Shown here: piece by piece, positions 26,276 through 35,560 of the stretch
Position numbering within the stretch: position 1 is the stretch's first letter
Layout of the letters: every line of letters begins with the position of its first letter
Source of the DNA: Vescimonas coprocola
GTDB lineage: Bacteria > Bacillota > Clostridia > Oscillospirales > Oscillospiraceae
Assembly (NCBI RefSeq): GCF_018408575.1
Contig: NZ_AP023418.1
Location: forward strand, 62,001 to 126,000
Direction of reading: 5' to 3'
DNA length: 64,000 bases
Position numbers and translations under genes: made by a program
The notes under the pieces: generated by a model
The model's database searches: none
Seen by the model: only the letters and a program-made list of their open reading frames with translations
What the model was told of the DNA's origin: nothing

Positions 26276-27190
26276 ATGAATTTGGAACGTACTGTCATCG
26301 CCCTGGGCTTTTTCGACGGCGTCCACCGAGGCCACGGCGCCCTGCTGCAAAAAACGGTGCAGCGGGCCGGGGAGCTGGGGGCGATCCCCGCCGTCTTTAC
26401 CTTTGACCGTCCCCCGAAGGAGGTGGTCACCGGACGCCCCATGCCCCTCATCAACTCCCCGGAGGATCGGGCCGATCTGGCTCGGCGCATCTATGGCATT
26501 CAGCAGGTGATCCTGGCCCCCTTTGACGAGGCCATGATGACCATGCCGTGGCAGGATTTTATCACGGAGCTGCTGGTAAAGCGCCACGGGGCCGTGCATC
26601 TGGTGGCGGGCCACGACTACCACTTCGGCTACAAGAATCAGGGAGATCCCCGGCTTTTGCAGGAGAAATGCCGGGAGCTGGGGCTGGGCTGCGACATCAT
26701 CCCCAAGGTGGAGCTGGAGGGCGTTACCGTCAGCTCTACCTACATCCGCACGCTGGTGGAGGCCGGGGACGTGGAGCGGGCGGCGCTGTTCCTGGGCCAC
26801 CGCCACTGCCTGACCCAGACCGTGGTCCACGGCCACCGGCTGGGCCGCACACTGGGCATCCCCACGGTGAACCTCACCTTTCCGCCCCATGTGCTGGCGC
26901 CCCGCCGGGGCGTATACATCACACGGGTCTATCTGCCGGACGGCACGTCGCTGGCGGGGGTCACCAACGTAGGCACCCGCCCCACCGTCTCTGAAGGCAC
27001 TGCTGTGTCCGTGGAGACCTTCCTGCTGGATTTTGACGGCGATCTCTACGGGAAGCGCATCCGGGTGGAGTTCTGCCAACGCCTGCGGGACGAGCAGAAA
27101 TTTGATTCGCTGGAGGCGCTGAAGGCACAGATCCGGGAGAATATCCGCCAGACCCGTGACTATTTTGCCGCCGAGAGTACCTGTGGGTGA
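26276..27190 (+). CDS. ribF: Bifunctional riboflavin kinase/FAD synthetase
   Basis: The 304-residue enzyme has an N-terminal FAD synthetase nucleotidyltransferase domain (ALGFFDGVHRGH at residues 9-20, GHDYHFGYKNQGD near 118, then STYIRTL) and a C-terminal riboflavin kinase domain (GRTLGIPTVNL near 195, ITRVY). It converts riboflavin to FMN and FAD. The ATG follows the truB stop with GGAG five bases upstream. A terminator follows, so this ends the long operon. Confidence 0.96.
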   Translation: MNLERTVIALGFFDGVHRGHGALLQKTVQRAGELGAIPAVFTFDRPPKEVVTGRPMPLINSPEDRADLARRIYGIQQVILAPFDEAMMTMPWQDFITELLVKRHGAVHLVAGHDYHFGYKNQGDPRLLQEKCRELGLGCDIIPKVELEGVTVSSTYIRTLVEAGDVERAALFLGHRHCLTQTVVHGHRLGRTLGIPTVNLTFPPHVLAPRRGVYITRVYLPDGTSLAGVTNVGTRPTVSEGTAVSVETFLLDFDGDLYGKRIRVEFCQRLRDEQKFDSLEALKAQIRENIRQTRDYFAAESTCG

Positions 27191-27217
27191 GGAGAAGGGC
27201 TTACATACTTGCAAACG

Positions 27218-27252
27218 AGAAGGGAAGTCCTGCGGGGCTTCCCTTCTTTTTG
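27218..27252 (+). terminator. Intrinsic terminator of the infB-ribF operon
   Basis: AGAAGGGAAG pairs with CTTCCCTTCT around a 10-base loop, followed by a run of T residues. Confidence 0.88.
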
Positions 27253-27283
27253 GCGGTGGGGGTGTTTTTTCAAATGTTTGATT

Positions 27284-27343
27284 GCCTCCGGCGGGTAACT
27301 TTTCCCATGAGCTGGAAAAGCGGGCAAAAGAGCCTGCAAGAAA
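27284..27343 (+). repeat. Dispersed intergenic repeat unit
   Basis: This unit starts with GCCTCCGGCGG and contains ACTTTTCCCA, GAGCTGGAAAAG and GGGCAAAAGAG. It matches 14942-15000 across most of its length. It lies between the ribF terminator and a -10 box (TATAAT, 27371-27376) of the next gene. Confidence 0.8.
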
Positions 27344-27408
27344 AGCATAGCGTACAGCACCGGGGTGTGCTATAATGGCCCCAAACGGATCAAAAGGAGG
27401 ACACCGCC

Positions 27409-28437
27409 ATGCAGCATGAGATCACCGCCAGCGCACCGCTTCTGGACGAAAAGGGCAATCTCCGGGAGCCGGGCTACGCCAAGCGCCTGCTGCCCATCTA
27501 TCGCCGGGCGGACATCAAGGCTCCGGCCGCCCGCATCAAGGAGTGGGACTACTACCTTGTGACCAACGACCATTTTGCCGTGGCGCTGACCATTGCCGAC
27601 AACGGCTACATGGGGCTGGACTCCGTCTCCTTTCTGCAATTTGATGAGGGGTGGCAGATGACCCGCAGCCCCATGCGGGCCTTTCCCATGGGCCGGACGG
27701 GCCTGCCGGAGACCTCCGCCGCCGGAGATACCGCCAGCAGCGGCAAGCGCCATGCGCTGGTGTTCCGCCATGTCCCCGGCGGCCGGGAGCTGACCTTCCG
27801 CATGGAGGACTTCCTGAACCGGGACACCATCGAGGGCCACCTGCTGCTGACGCAGGAGCCGGAGGAGTCCATGGTCATCTGCACGCCCTTTGACAAGCCC
27901 GGCCACTTCTACTACAACCAGAAGATCAACTGTATGCGGGCTGCCGGGACGGTGCGTATCGGGGGGCAGACCTACACCTTTGACCCCGCCGACTCCTTCG
28001 GTGTACTGGACTGGGGACGGGGCGTGTGGACGTATCACAACACATGGTACTGGGGCAGCGCCTCCGGGCAGGTGGATGGCGTTCCCTTCGGCTGGAACAT
28101 CGGCTATGGCTTCGGGGATACCTCTGCCGCCAGCGAGAATATGCTATTCTACGATGGCAAGGCTCACAAGCTGGGGCAGGTGACCTTCCACATTCCCATG
28201 GCAGGGAAGCGGGAGGACTATCTGGCTCCGTGGCGCTTTACCTCCGACGACGGACGGTTCGAGATGGACTTTGCACCCATTCTGGATCGGGCTGCCTGCA
28301 CGGATGTGAAGCTCATCAAATCCGACCAGCATCAGGTGTTCGGGCGCTTCACCGGCACGGCGCTGCTGGACGACGGCACGCCTGTCCGGGTGAAGGACTT
28401 TCTGGGCTTTGCCGAAAAGGTGGAGAACAAGTGGTAA
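27409..28437 (+). CDS. DUF2804 family protein
   Basis: The 342-residue protein has the DUF2804 marks: an N-terminal HEITASAPLLDEKGN, and a central block with GVLDWGRGVWTYHNTWYWGS near residue 199 and PFGWNIGYGFGD near 226. The fold is predicted to be a two-part beta barrel related to lipocalin-like and AttH proteins. No enzymatic role is established for the family. No signal peptide is seen. AAAAGGAGG is properly placed before the ATG. The gene is single, with its own -10 box and terminator. Confidence 0.85.
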   Translation: MQHEITASAPLLDEKGNLREPGYAKRLLPIYRRADIKAPAARIKEWDYYLVTNDHFAVALTIADNGYMGLDSVSFLQFDEGWQMTRSPMRAFPMGRTGLPETSAAGDTASSGKRHALVFRHVPGGRELTFRMEDFLNRDTIEGHLLLTQEPEESMVICTPFDKPGHFYYNQKINCMRAAGTVRIGGQTYTFDPADSFGVLDWGRGVWTYHNTWYWGSASGQVDGVPFGWNIGYGFGDTSAASENMLFYDGKAHKLGQVTFHIPMAGKREDYLAPWRFTSDDGRFEMDFAPILDRAACTDVKLIKSDQHQVFGRFTGTALLDDGTPVRVKDFLGFAEKVENKW

Positions 28438-28450
28438 ACGCCATAAAGGA

Positions 28451-28487
28451 GCGCCCCGGCCAATGGCCGGGGCGCTTCCGATTTTTG
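28451..28487 (+). terminator. Intrinsic terminator after the DUF2804 gene
   Basis: An 11-pair GC stem (GCGCCCCGGCC / GGCCGGGGCGC) with an AAT loop is followed by TTCCGATTTTT. Confidence 0.82.
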
Positions 28488-28508
28488 CGATATAAGCTTT
28501 TTCGGCGG

Positions 28509-29879
28509 TTACAGGCTCTCTGCGATATGCCGGGCTACATACACGCCGCTGGCGCTGGCGTGGGAGAGAGAGTGGGTGACACCGCTGCCGTCGCCGATGA
28601 CGAACAGGCCCTTGTGGGGTGTCTCCAGATTTTCGTCCAGCTGGACCTCCATATTGTAGAACTTTACCTCCACACCATAGAGCAGGGTGTCGTCATTGGC
28701 GGTGCCGGGGGCGATCTTATCCAGCGCATAGATCATCTCGATGATGCCGTCCAGAATGCGCTTGGGCATCACCAGACTCAGGTCGCCGGGGGTGGCGGCC
28801 AGCGTGGGGGTGACAAAGCTCTCCTCCACCCGCTTGGGCGTGGAGCGCTGGCCACGGATCAGGTCACCGAACCGCTGGACGATGACGCCGCCGCCCAGCA
28901 TATTGGACAGCCGTGCGATGCTCTCGCCGTAGCCGTTGGAGTCCTTGAAGGGCTCGGAGAAGTGCTTGGCCACCAGCAGGGCAAAGTTGGTGTTCTCCGT
29001 ATGGAGGGCGGGGTCCTCGTAGCTGTGGCCGTTGACGGTGACGATGCCGTTGGTGTTCTCATTGACCACCACACCCTTGGGATTCATGCAGAAGGTGCGT
29101 ACCCGATCCTGAAACTTCTCTGTCCGATAGACGATCTTGCTCTCGTACAGCTCGTCGGTGAGGTGGGCGAACACCTCATAGGGCAGCTCCACCCGCACGC
29201 CGATATCCACACGGTTGGAGCTGGTGGGGATCTTCAGCGCCGTGCAGACCTCCTCCATCCACTTGCTGCCGCTGCGGCCCACGGAGATGACACAGGTGCG
29301 GCCCTCATAGCGTTCCTTGTCGGTGGTGACGGCGTAGCCGTCCGCCAGCTTCTCCACGGAGCGGACGGGGGTATCGAAGAAGATATCCATCCGGTCCTTC
29401 AGACCGGCATAGAGGTGCTCCAGCACCACATAGTTGATGTCCGTTCCCAGATGCCGCACGGAGGCGTCCAGCAGGTGCAGGTCGTTCTCCAGACACAGCT
29501 TCTTGATGCGGGTGTTGCCGGTGGAGTAGAGCTTGGTGCCCTCCCCGCCGTTTTCCATGTTGATCTGATCCACATACTCCATCAGCTCCAGCGCCTTCTT
29601 TTTGCCGATGTGCTCGTGGAGGGTGCCGCCGAACTGATTGGTGATGTTATACTTTCCGTCGGAGAAGGCGCCGGCACCGCCGAAGCCGTTCATAATGGCG
29701 CAGGTGGGGCAGTGAACGCAGCTTTTGACCTTCACGCCGTCAATGGGACAGCGGCGGCGCTCCAGCGTGTGGCCGGATTCAAACAGCGCCAGCTTCAGAT
29801 CCGGGCGCTTGTTCAGCAGCTCCCAGGCGGTATAGATGCCGCCGGGGCCGCCGCCGATGATAAGAACGTCATATGTCAT
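28509..29879 (-). CDS. FAD-dependent oxidoreductase with cysteine cluster
   Basis: The 456-residue flavoprotein has an N-terminal FAD-binding Rossmann motif (DVLIIGGGPGGIYTAWEL, residues 4-21), a cysteine group CPIDGVKVKSCVHCPTC at about 44-60, and a C-terminal FAD contact LFVIGDGSGVTHSLSHA. It resembles the NAD(FAD)-dependent dehydrogenases of unknown substrate that are common in clostridia. The CxxC spacing suggests a metal or redox site, but no ligand can be assigned. AGGAGG precedes the ATG. It is single and divergent from thyA. Confidence 0.85.
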   Translation of the reverse strand: MTYDVLIIGGGPGGIYTAWELLNKRPDLKLALFESGHTLERRRCPIDGVKVKSCVHCPTCAIMNGFGGAGAFSDGKYNITNQFGGTLHEHIGKKKALELMEYVDQINMENGGEGTKLYSTGNTRIKKLCLENDLHLLDASVRHLGTDINYVVLEHLYAGLKDRMDIFFDTPVRSVEKLADGYAVTTDKERYEGRTCVISVGRSGSKWMEEVCTALKIPTSSNRVDIGVRVELPYEVFAHLTDELYESKIVYRTEKFQDRVRTFCMNPKGVVVNENTNGIVTVNGHSYEDPALHTENTNFALLVAKHFSEPFKDSNGYGESIARLSNMLGGGVIVQRFGDLIRGQRSTPKRVEESFVTPTLAATPGDLSLVMPKRILDGIIEMIYALDKIAPGTANDDTLLYGVEVKFYNMEVQLDENLETPHKGLFVIGDGSGVTHSLSHASASGVYVARHIAESL

Positions 29880-30091
29880 AAGAGATTCCTCCTGTTCTGA
29901 AAATCAACACAAGTACTTTTATTATGCCACAAATTCCGCCGGAGAGCAAATAAGAATCCCTTCTGCCAGCTGCCGCTGCTGCTCATGACGGCAAGCGGTT
30001 CTTTTCAGCTGGGATGGAAATTTTCCTTTTCAACGTCGCCGGCCTGTGGTAAGATGAAGAAAACAACAGCAGCAACAGGAGGACAAGTCTA

Positions 30092-30922
30092 ATGAGCTAC
30101 GCAGACGAACGCTTTATCCAGAACTGCCGGGATATTTTGACCAACGGCGTATGGGACACGGAGTTGGAGGTGCGCCCCCATTGGGAGGACGGCACCCCGG
30201 CGCATACGGTGAAAAAATTCGGCATCATCAACCGCTACGACCTGCGGGAGGAGTTCCCCATTCTCACCTTGCGCCGCACCTATTTCAAGACCTGCATCGA
30301 CGAGCTGCTGTGGATCTGGCAGCAGAAGTCCAACAACATCCACGATCTCCGGGGCCACATCTGGGACAGCTGGGCCGACGGTACCGGCTCCATCGGCAAG
30401 GCCTACGGCTACCAGCTGGCGGTGAAGCACCAGTATCCGGAGGGGGAGTTCGATCAGGTGGATCGGGTACTGTACGACCTGAAGCACAACCCCGCCAGCC
30501 GCCGCATTATGACCAATATCTATAACTTTCAGGATCTGCATGAGATGGCCCTGTACCCCTGCGCCTACTCCATGACCTTCAACGTGTCCGGGCATACCCT
30601 GAACGCTATACTGAACCAGCGCAGCCAGGATATGCTGGCCGCCAACAACTGGAACGTGGTGCAGTATGCCGTGCTGGTCCACATGATGGCGCAGGTGTCG
30701 GGACTGGAGGCCGGAGAACTGGTCCATGTCATCGCCGATGCCCACATCTATGACCGCCATGTGCCTATCGTGGAGCGGATGCTGGAGAAGGAGCCCCGTC
30801 CTGCGCCCAGATTTGTCATGGATCCCTCTGTCACGGATTTCTACCGCTTTACACGGGACAGCTTCTCGCTGGAGGGCTACGAGCCCCACCCCTTCGAGGA
30901 CAAGATCCCCGTAGCCATTTAA
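30092..30922 (+). CDS. thyA: Thymidylate synthase (ThyA family, divergent active-site segment)
   Basis: The 276-residue protein aligns with ThyA along its length. The N-terminal part is followed by ELLWIWQQKSNNI and WADGTGSIGKAYGYQ. The catalytic cysteine is in ALYPCAYSMTFNV (about C157), NQRSQDML binds the phosphate, and HIYDRH is the substrate-contact motif. In most ThyA proteins the cysteine lies in a PPCH motif; here it is YPCA, without the histidine. folA follows 10 bases downstream and regenerates the folate, which supports a dTMP-forming role. Confidence 0.9.
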   Translation: MSYADERFIQNCRDILTNGVWDTELEVRPHWEDGTPAHTVKKFGIINRYDLREEFPILTLRRTYFKTCIDELLWIWQQKSNNIHDLRGHIWDSWADGTGSIGKAYGYQLAVKHQYPEGEFDQVDRVLYDLKHNPASRRIMTNIYNFQDLHEMALYPCAYSMTFNVSGHTLNAILNQRSQDMLAANNWNVVQYAVLVHMMAQVSGLEAGELVHVIADAHIYDRHVPIVERMLEKEPRPAPRFVMDPSVTDFYRFTRDSFSLEGYEPHPFEDKIPVAI

Positions 30923-30932
30923 GGAGGCAGTG

Positions 30933-31424
30933 ATGGATGCCATCGTAGCCGTGGATGCCCGCTGGGGCATCGGGCGGGACGGCGGTCTGCTGTTCCGCAT
31001 CAGCGCCGACCTACGGCGCTTCAAAGCCCTGACCATGGGCCATACGGTGGTCATGGGCCGCCGGACCCTCCAGTCCCTGCCGGGGGGGCGTGGCCTGCCG
31101 GGCCGCCGGAATCTGGTGCTGTCCCGGCAGGGGGACCTTATCCCGAAGGGAGCGGAGGTGTTCCACGAGGTGCAGCCGATGCTGGACGCCGCCGGGGAGG
31201 ATGCCTTTGTCATCGGCGGAGCGCAGGTGTATCGTCTGCTGCTGCCCGCTTGCCGGCGGCTGTATGTGACCCAAATCGACGCCGACGGCGGGGCGGACGT
31301 GTTCTTCCCGGAGCCTGCGCCGGAGCTGTGGCGCATCACGGAGCAGTCCCCGTGGCAGGAGGAGCAGGGTCTGCGGTATCGCTATTTGACCTATGAGCGA
31401 AAGGATGGGATGGATGGAATATAA
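30933..31424 (+). CDS. folA: Dihydrofolate reductase
   Basis: The 163-residue enzyme has DAIVAVDARWGIGRDGGLLF at the start, MGRRTLQSLPGGRGLPGRRN for NADPH binding and DAFVIGGAQVYRLLLP near residue 90. It reduces the dihydrofolate that ThyA makes. AGGAGG is five bases before the ATG at 30933. It overlaps the downstream gene by about 11 bases. Confidence 0.95.
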   Translation: MDAIVAVDARWGIGRDGGLLFRISADLRRFKALTMGHTVVMGRRTLQSLPGGRGLPGRRNLVLSRQGDLIPKGAEVFHEVQPMLDAAGEDAFVIGGAQVYRLLLPACRRLYVTQIDADGGADVFFPEPAPELWRITEQSPWQEEQGLRYRYLTYERKDGMDGI

Positions 31425-31833
31425 GCGTTTTGGCAGCCGCATGGTGCTGCGGATCGATCGGGGCGAGGAGGTGCTGACCCAGCTGCGCCGTGCGGCGGAG
31501 CAGGAGGGCATCCGGCTGGCGGCCGTCAGCGGGCTGGGCGCCGTGGGGGACTTCACAGTGGGGGTGTTCCACACGGCGGAGAGGCAGTACCATGCCCACC
31601 GCTTTCAGGGGGATTTTGAGATCGTCTCGCTGGTGGGGACCATCACCACCAAGGACGGGGAGTTTTATGCCCACCTCCACATGAGCGCCGGGGACACGGA
31701 GGGTCGTGTGCTGGGCGGACACCTGAACGAGGCGGTCATCAGCGCCACCTGTGAGCTGGTGCTGGAGATCATGGACGGCACGGTGGAGCGCCGGTTCGAT
31801 CCGGAGACGGGGCTGAATCTGATGGAATTTTAA
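31414..31833 (+). CDS. PPC/DUF296 domain protein
   Basis: The 139-residue protein is one PPC (DUF296) domain: a trimeric fold with the conserved GLGAVGDFTVGVFH and HLHMSAGD segments; the histidines form a possible metal site. Related proteins were called DNA-binding by homology to plant AT-hook proteins, but this one lacks an AT-hook and its function is unknown. Several in-frame ATG codons exist (31393, 31405, 31414); the last has an AAGGATGG sequence at the right distance. It is translationally coupled to folA. Confidence 0.8.
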   Translation: MEYKRFGSRMVLRIDRGEEVLTQLRRAAEQEGIRLAAVSGLGAVGDFTVGVFHTAERQYHAHRFQGDFEIVSLVGTITTKDGEFYAHLHMSAGDTEGRVLGGHLNEAVISATCELVLEIMDGTVERRFDPETGLNLMEF

Positions 31834-31866
31834 GGCGGCTGCGGGAGCTACTGCCTGTATCCGATG

Positions 31867-31905
31867 AAAGGAGAGGCCCGGCCATTTTGGCCGGGCCTCT
31901 CCTTT
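31867..31905. terminator. Hairpin between the thyA operon and convergent uvrC
   Basis: A perfect 17-pair stem (31867-31883 with 31889-31905) around ATTTT ends at the uvrC stop codon. On the plus strand CAGGTGTTTTT follows. Confidence 0.8.
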
Positions 31906-33734
31906 CAGGTGTTTTTCTCATGGAAATGGTCGTATACCGCACGGGCGGCGGCCTTGGGCAGCAACGCCTCCAGCTGCACAAGCTCCGCCTCCGAGATGGC
32001 CTTGACGCTCTTGAAGTGCTTCAGCAGCGCCTTTTTCCGCACGTCCCCTATGCCGGGGATGCCGTCCAGACGGGAGGTCATGGCGCTGCGGCTGTGCTTT
32101 TCGTGGTGATAGGTGATGGCGAACCGGTGGACCTCCTCCTGCACCCGGCCCACCAGCGCAAACAGCGGCGGACTCTGCTGGATGCCCAGCTCCCGGCCCT
32201 CCGGCGTCACCAGCGCACGGGTGCGGTGGCGGTCATCCTTCACCATGCCCAGAATGGGGACGTGGATGCCCATGGACTCCAGCTGCTGTTGTGTGGCCTG
32301 GGCCTGCAGATGACCGCCGTCCATCAGCAGCAGGTCCGGCAGGGGAGAGAAGTGCTCGTCCCCGTCCAGATACCGCTGCATCCGCCGCTGCAGCACTTCC
32401 TGTAAGGCCCGCAGATCGTCGGCGTGATCCAATGATTTGACCTGGAACCGGCGATAGTCCCGCTTCAGGGGCTTGCCGTCCGCAAAGACCACCATGGAGG
32501 CCACCATGTCCTGCCCCGCCGTGTGGGAGATATCGTAGGACTCCATCCGCCGGGGAAGCACCGGTAGACTCGCCAGCTGCTGGAGCTGCTCCAGCGTCTT
32601 GTTGACCCGCTCGGCGTCGGAGGTGATGCGCTCCACCTCCTCACGGGCGTTGCGCCCGGCCATCCGCAGCAGCTCTGCCCGCTCGCCCCGCTGGGGGACC
32701 CGCAGAGTCACCCGGTGGCCGGCCCGGCCCGTCAGCAGGGCGGCGAGGGTCTCCATGTCCTCCACCGGCTCCGGCAGCAGAATTTCCGACGGCAGTGCGC
32801 CACGCTCCAGATAGTACTGCTGCAGCACCGCCGCCAGCACCGCCGGCAGGGCCTCATCGGCGGCGGTGGGGAATACCTCCACCTCCCGGCCCAGCAGATT
32901 GCCGTCCTCGATGTGCAGCACGGCGCAGCCGGAGCGCACCTGTCCCACGTACACGCCCCACACGTCCGTGTCGGCGCAGACCCCGGCGATGACCTGCTGC
33001 TGCTTGCCCAGCACGGAGATGGCCCGGATGCGGTCCCGCAGAGCGGCGGCCTTTTCAAAGTTCAGTTCCTCCGCCGCCTCCTCCATCTCCACTTGCAGCT
33101 CCGCCGTCAGCTGGCGGTAGTGGCCGGAGAAAATGCGCTCCGCCTGCCGGATGCGGCGGCGGTACTCCGTCTGATCCGGCCCGCCCGGCAGACAGAAGCC
33201 GTCGCACCGGCCGATGTGGTGGTTCAGGCAGGGGCGCTCCTTGCCGATGTCCCGTGGGAACTGCCGGGAGCAGGTGGGGAGCTTCAGCGCCCCGCACACC
33301 GCCTCGATGGCAAGGCGTGTCTCCCGGCGGCCGCCGAAGGGGCCGAAGTACCGGGCGCCGTCCTCCTCCGCCTTTCCCGCCAGAGTGAACCGGGGGTAGG
33401 AGGCCCCGGTGTCCAGCCGGATGAAGGGGTATCCCTTGTCGTCCTTGAGCAGGATGTTGTATCGGGGCTGGTGGCGCTTGATGAGGGAGTTTTCCAGGAT
33501 CAGCGCCTCGAACTCCGATGAGACGAAAATGGTGTCGAAGTGGTCCACCTGCGACACCATGGCTCTGGTTTTCTCATTGTGGGAGGCGGTGTCCTGAAAG
33601 TACTGGCTTACCCGGTTTTTCAGCTTCTTGGCCTTGCCCACATAGATGACCTTGCCGGTCTTATCCATCATCAGATAGACCCCCGGCAGCAGGGGCAGGT
33701 CGTTGGCTTTTTCCCTCAGCTCCTCCTTGGTCAT
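31905..33734 (-). CDS. uvrC: Excinuclease ABC subunit C
   Basis: The 609-residue protein has an N-terminal GIY-YIG nuclease domain (LPGVYLMMDKTGKVIYVGKA), a cysteine-containing central part (RPCLNHHIGRCDGFC) and a UVR motif near residue 200. The C-terminal RNase H-like nuclease (ESYDISHTAGQDMV, then LLLMDGGHLQ) and helix-hairpin-helix end (LDGIPGIGDVRKKALLKHF) follow. UvrC makes both cuts in nucleotide excision repair. The ATG at 33734 has AGGAGG six bases upstream. It is transcribed alone, divergent from the transpeptidase gene. Confidence 0.97.
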   Translation of the reverse strand: MTKEELREKANDLPLLPGVYLMMDKTGKVIYVGKAKKLKNRVSQYFQDTASHNEKTRAMVSQVDHFDTIFVSSEFEALILENSLIKRHQPRYNILLKDDKGYPFIRLDTGASYPRFTLAGKAEEDGARYFGPFGGRRETRLAIEAVCGALKLPTCSRQFPRDIGKERPCLNHHIGRCDGFCLPGGPDQTEYRRRIRQAERIFSGHYRQLTAELQVEMEEAAEELNFEKAAALRDRIRAISVLGKQQQVIAGVCADTDVWGVYVGQVRSGCAVLHIEDGNLLGREVEVFPTAADEALPAVLAAVLQQYYLERGALPSEILLPEPVEDMETLAALLTGRAGHRVTLRVPQRGERAELLRMAGRNAREEVERITSDAERVNKTLEQLQQLASLPVLPRRMESYDISHTAGQDMVASMVVFADGKPLKRDYRRFQVKSLDHADDLRALQEVLQRRMQRYLDGDEHFSPLPDLLLMDGGHLQAQATQQQLESMGIHVPILGMVKDDRHRTRALVTPEGRELGIQQSPPLFALVGRVQEEVHRFAITYHHEKHSRSAMTSRLDGIPGIGDVRKKALLKHFKSVKAISEAELVQLEALLPKAAARAVYDHFHEKNT

Positions 33735-33794
33735 GGCGCACCTCCTGACTGGCGTATTTCTCTCAGTATAGCACAAATTTTTTCAGGAAGGAAG

Positions 33795-33822
33795 TTGCAT
33801 TTTCCGACAGATGCTGTATAAT
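33795..33822 (+). promoter_or_regulatory. Promoter of the L,D-transpeptidase gene
   Basis: TTGCAT (33795-33800) and a perfect TATAAT (33817-33822) are 16 bases apart, about 33 bases before the start codon. Confidence 0.8.
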
Positions 33823-33855
33823 CATTCCATCGATTTGCAGAATGGGGGATATCCC

Positions 33856-34767
33856 GTGAAAAAACAAGCTATGACCCTGCTGCTGGCGGCGGTGCTGGTG
33901 CTCTCCGGCTGCGGCAGACAGCAGCTGCCGGAGGAGATCCCGGCGGATATGGGCCTTGCCGCCGTGGCGGCCATAGAGAGTCATACCCCGACGGCGCTGG
34001 AACTGACAGAGGCTCAGACACCCCCGGAGGAACCGGTGGAAGAGCCGGAGGAACCGGAGGAGCCGGACTGGTCTGCCGGAAGCAGCGACTACCCGTGGGT
34101 GCGCTCCGGCTACGCCTACTATATCCGGGTCAACCGCAGCGCCAACGTGGTCACGGTTTATACCGCCGGGGACGACGGACGATACTCCGTCCCCTACCGG
34201 GCCATGGTGTGCTCCTCCGGCGGCTCCGGGACGCCGCTGGGGGACTTCTCGCTGGACGGCTGGTATCGCTGGGAGTGGCTGGGACTGGTGGGCGGTGTGT
34301 CCGGCCAGTACTGCACGCAGATCTACGGCGACTACCTGTTCCACTCCGTCCCCTACACGGAGCGGTACAACAAGGGCTCCCTCCAGCCGGGAGAGTTCGA
34401 CAAGCTGGGGACCAGCTGCTCCCACGGCTGCATCCGCCTGCAGGTGGCGGACGCCAAGTGGATCTATGACAACAAGTACGATATCGCCGGAGTGACCATC
34501 TACGACAGCGACGACCCAGGCCCGATGGGAAAGCCCTCCGCCCCCTCCATCGGCGGCAGCGCCTATCCCGGCTGGGACCCCACGGATCCCGACAGCGACA
34601 ATCCGTGGAACAAGCCGACGGATGTGGCACCCGAACCGAAACCCGAACCGAAACCCGAACCGGAGCCTGAGCCGGAGCCCGAACCGGAGCCGGGGGAGGA
34701 GCCTGGCACGGGAAGCGACACACAGCCCGACCCGGCACCCGGCGGCGGGAATGTTGGCGGAGAATGA
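33856..34767 (+). CDS. L,D-transpeptidase lipoprotein with Pro/Glu-rich linkers
   Basis: The 303-residue protein begins with a lipoprotein signal (lipobox LVLSGCG, cysteine at about residue 20). An acidic PEEPVEEPEEPEEP linker leads to a YkuD catalytic domain (about residues 85-225) with the active-site cysteine in TSCSHGCIRL near 195. A long Pro-Glu tail with PEPKPEPEP repeats follows. YkuD enzymes cross-link peptidoglycan or attach proteins. GTG is the start, with a G-rich ribosome site. It has its own promoter and ends 13 bases before proB. Confidence 0.88.
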   Translation: MKKQAMTLLLAAVLVLSGCGRQQLPEEIPADMGLAAVAAIESHTPTALELTEAQTPPEEPVEEPEEPEEPDWSAGSSDYPWVRSGYAYYIRVNRSANVVTVYTAGDDGRYSVPYRAMVCSSGGSGTPLGDFSLDGWYRWEWLGLVGGVSGQYCTQIYGDYLFHSVPYTERYNKGSLQPGEFDKLGTSCSHGCIRLQVADAKWIYDNKYDIAGVTIYDSDDPGPMGKPSAPSIGGSAYPGWDPTDPDSDNPWNKPTDVAPEPKPEPKPEPEPEPEPEPEPGEEPGTGSDTQPDPAPGGGNVGGE

Positions 34768-34780
34768 GAAAGGACCGACT

Positions 34781-35560
34781 ATGAGGATCGTAATTAAAGT
34801 GGGAACATCTACGCTGGCGCATCCCACAGGGCGGCTGAATATCCAGCGCATCGAGCTTTTATGCAAGGTCATGAGCGACCTGAAGAATGCAGGACATCAG
34901 ATCATTCTGGTGTCCTCCGGTGCCATTGCTATGGGCTTCGGCAAGCTGAACCTGCCGGAGCGGCCCAAGGACGTTCCCACCAAGCAGGCCTCCGCCGCCG
35001 TGGGCCAGTGCGAGCTGATGTATACCTACGACAAGCTGTTTACCGAGTATAACCACACGGTGGCCCAGCTGCTCATCACCCGGCCAGATATCACCGGGGG
35101 CGGACAGCGGCGGGAGAATTTCCACGTGACGCTGGAGCGTCTGCTGGAGCTGGGAGCGCTGCCCATCATCAACGAAAACGACACCATCTCCACCGAGGAG
35201 ATCAGCATCGGGGACAACGATACTCTGTCCGCCATGGTGGCGGCCAGCATCCGGGCGGATCTGCTGATCCTGCTGTCGGACATCGATGGTCTGTATGACA
35301 GCGACCCCCATGAAAACCCCAACGCCCGGCTTATCCCGGTGGTGGAGCGGCTGGATGACCATATTCGGGCGCTGGCGGGAGGCAGCGGCTCCAGTCTGGG
35401 GACCGGCGGTATGGTGACGAAGCTGCAGGCAGCTCAGATCGCCACGGAGGCGGGCTGCGAGATGGTCATCGCCAACGGCCACCATCCGGCGGCGCTGTAT
35501 GACATTGCGGCGGGTCAGCCGGTAGGCACCCGCTTTCTGGCAGGGAGGAAAGACCTATGA
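34781..35560 (+). CDS. proB: Glutamate 5-kinase (short form, no PUA domain)
   Basis: The 259-residue amino acid kinase has IVIKVGTSTL at residues 3-12, LVSSGAIAMG, INENDTIS and LLSDIDGLYDSDP, all standard for ProB. The C-terminal PUA domain found in the roughly 370-residue form is missing, as in several Firmicutes. It phosphorylates glutamate in the first step of proline synthesis. The ATG follows GAGAAAGGA. Its stop overlaps the proA start (ATGA). Confidence 0.95.
   Translation: MRIVIKVGTSTLAHPTGRLNIQRIELLCKVMSDLKNAGHQIILVSSGAIAMGFGKLNLPERPKDVPTKQASAAVGQCELMYTYDKLFTEYNHTVAQLLITRPDITGGGQRRENFHVTLERLLELGALPIINENDTISTEEISIGDNDTLSAMVAASIRADLLILLSDIDGLYDSDPHENPNARLIPVVERLDDHIRALAGGSGSSLGTGGMVTKLQAAQIATEAGCEMVIANGHHPAALYDIAAGQPVGTRFLAGRKDL

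Noticed and set aside
25148-27214. 688-codon minus-strand frame over nrnA, truB and ribF
   Set aside because: It crosses three clear genes in antisense and has no motif or start signal.
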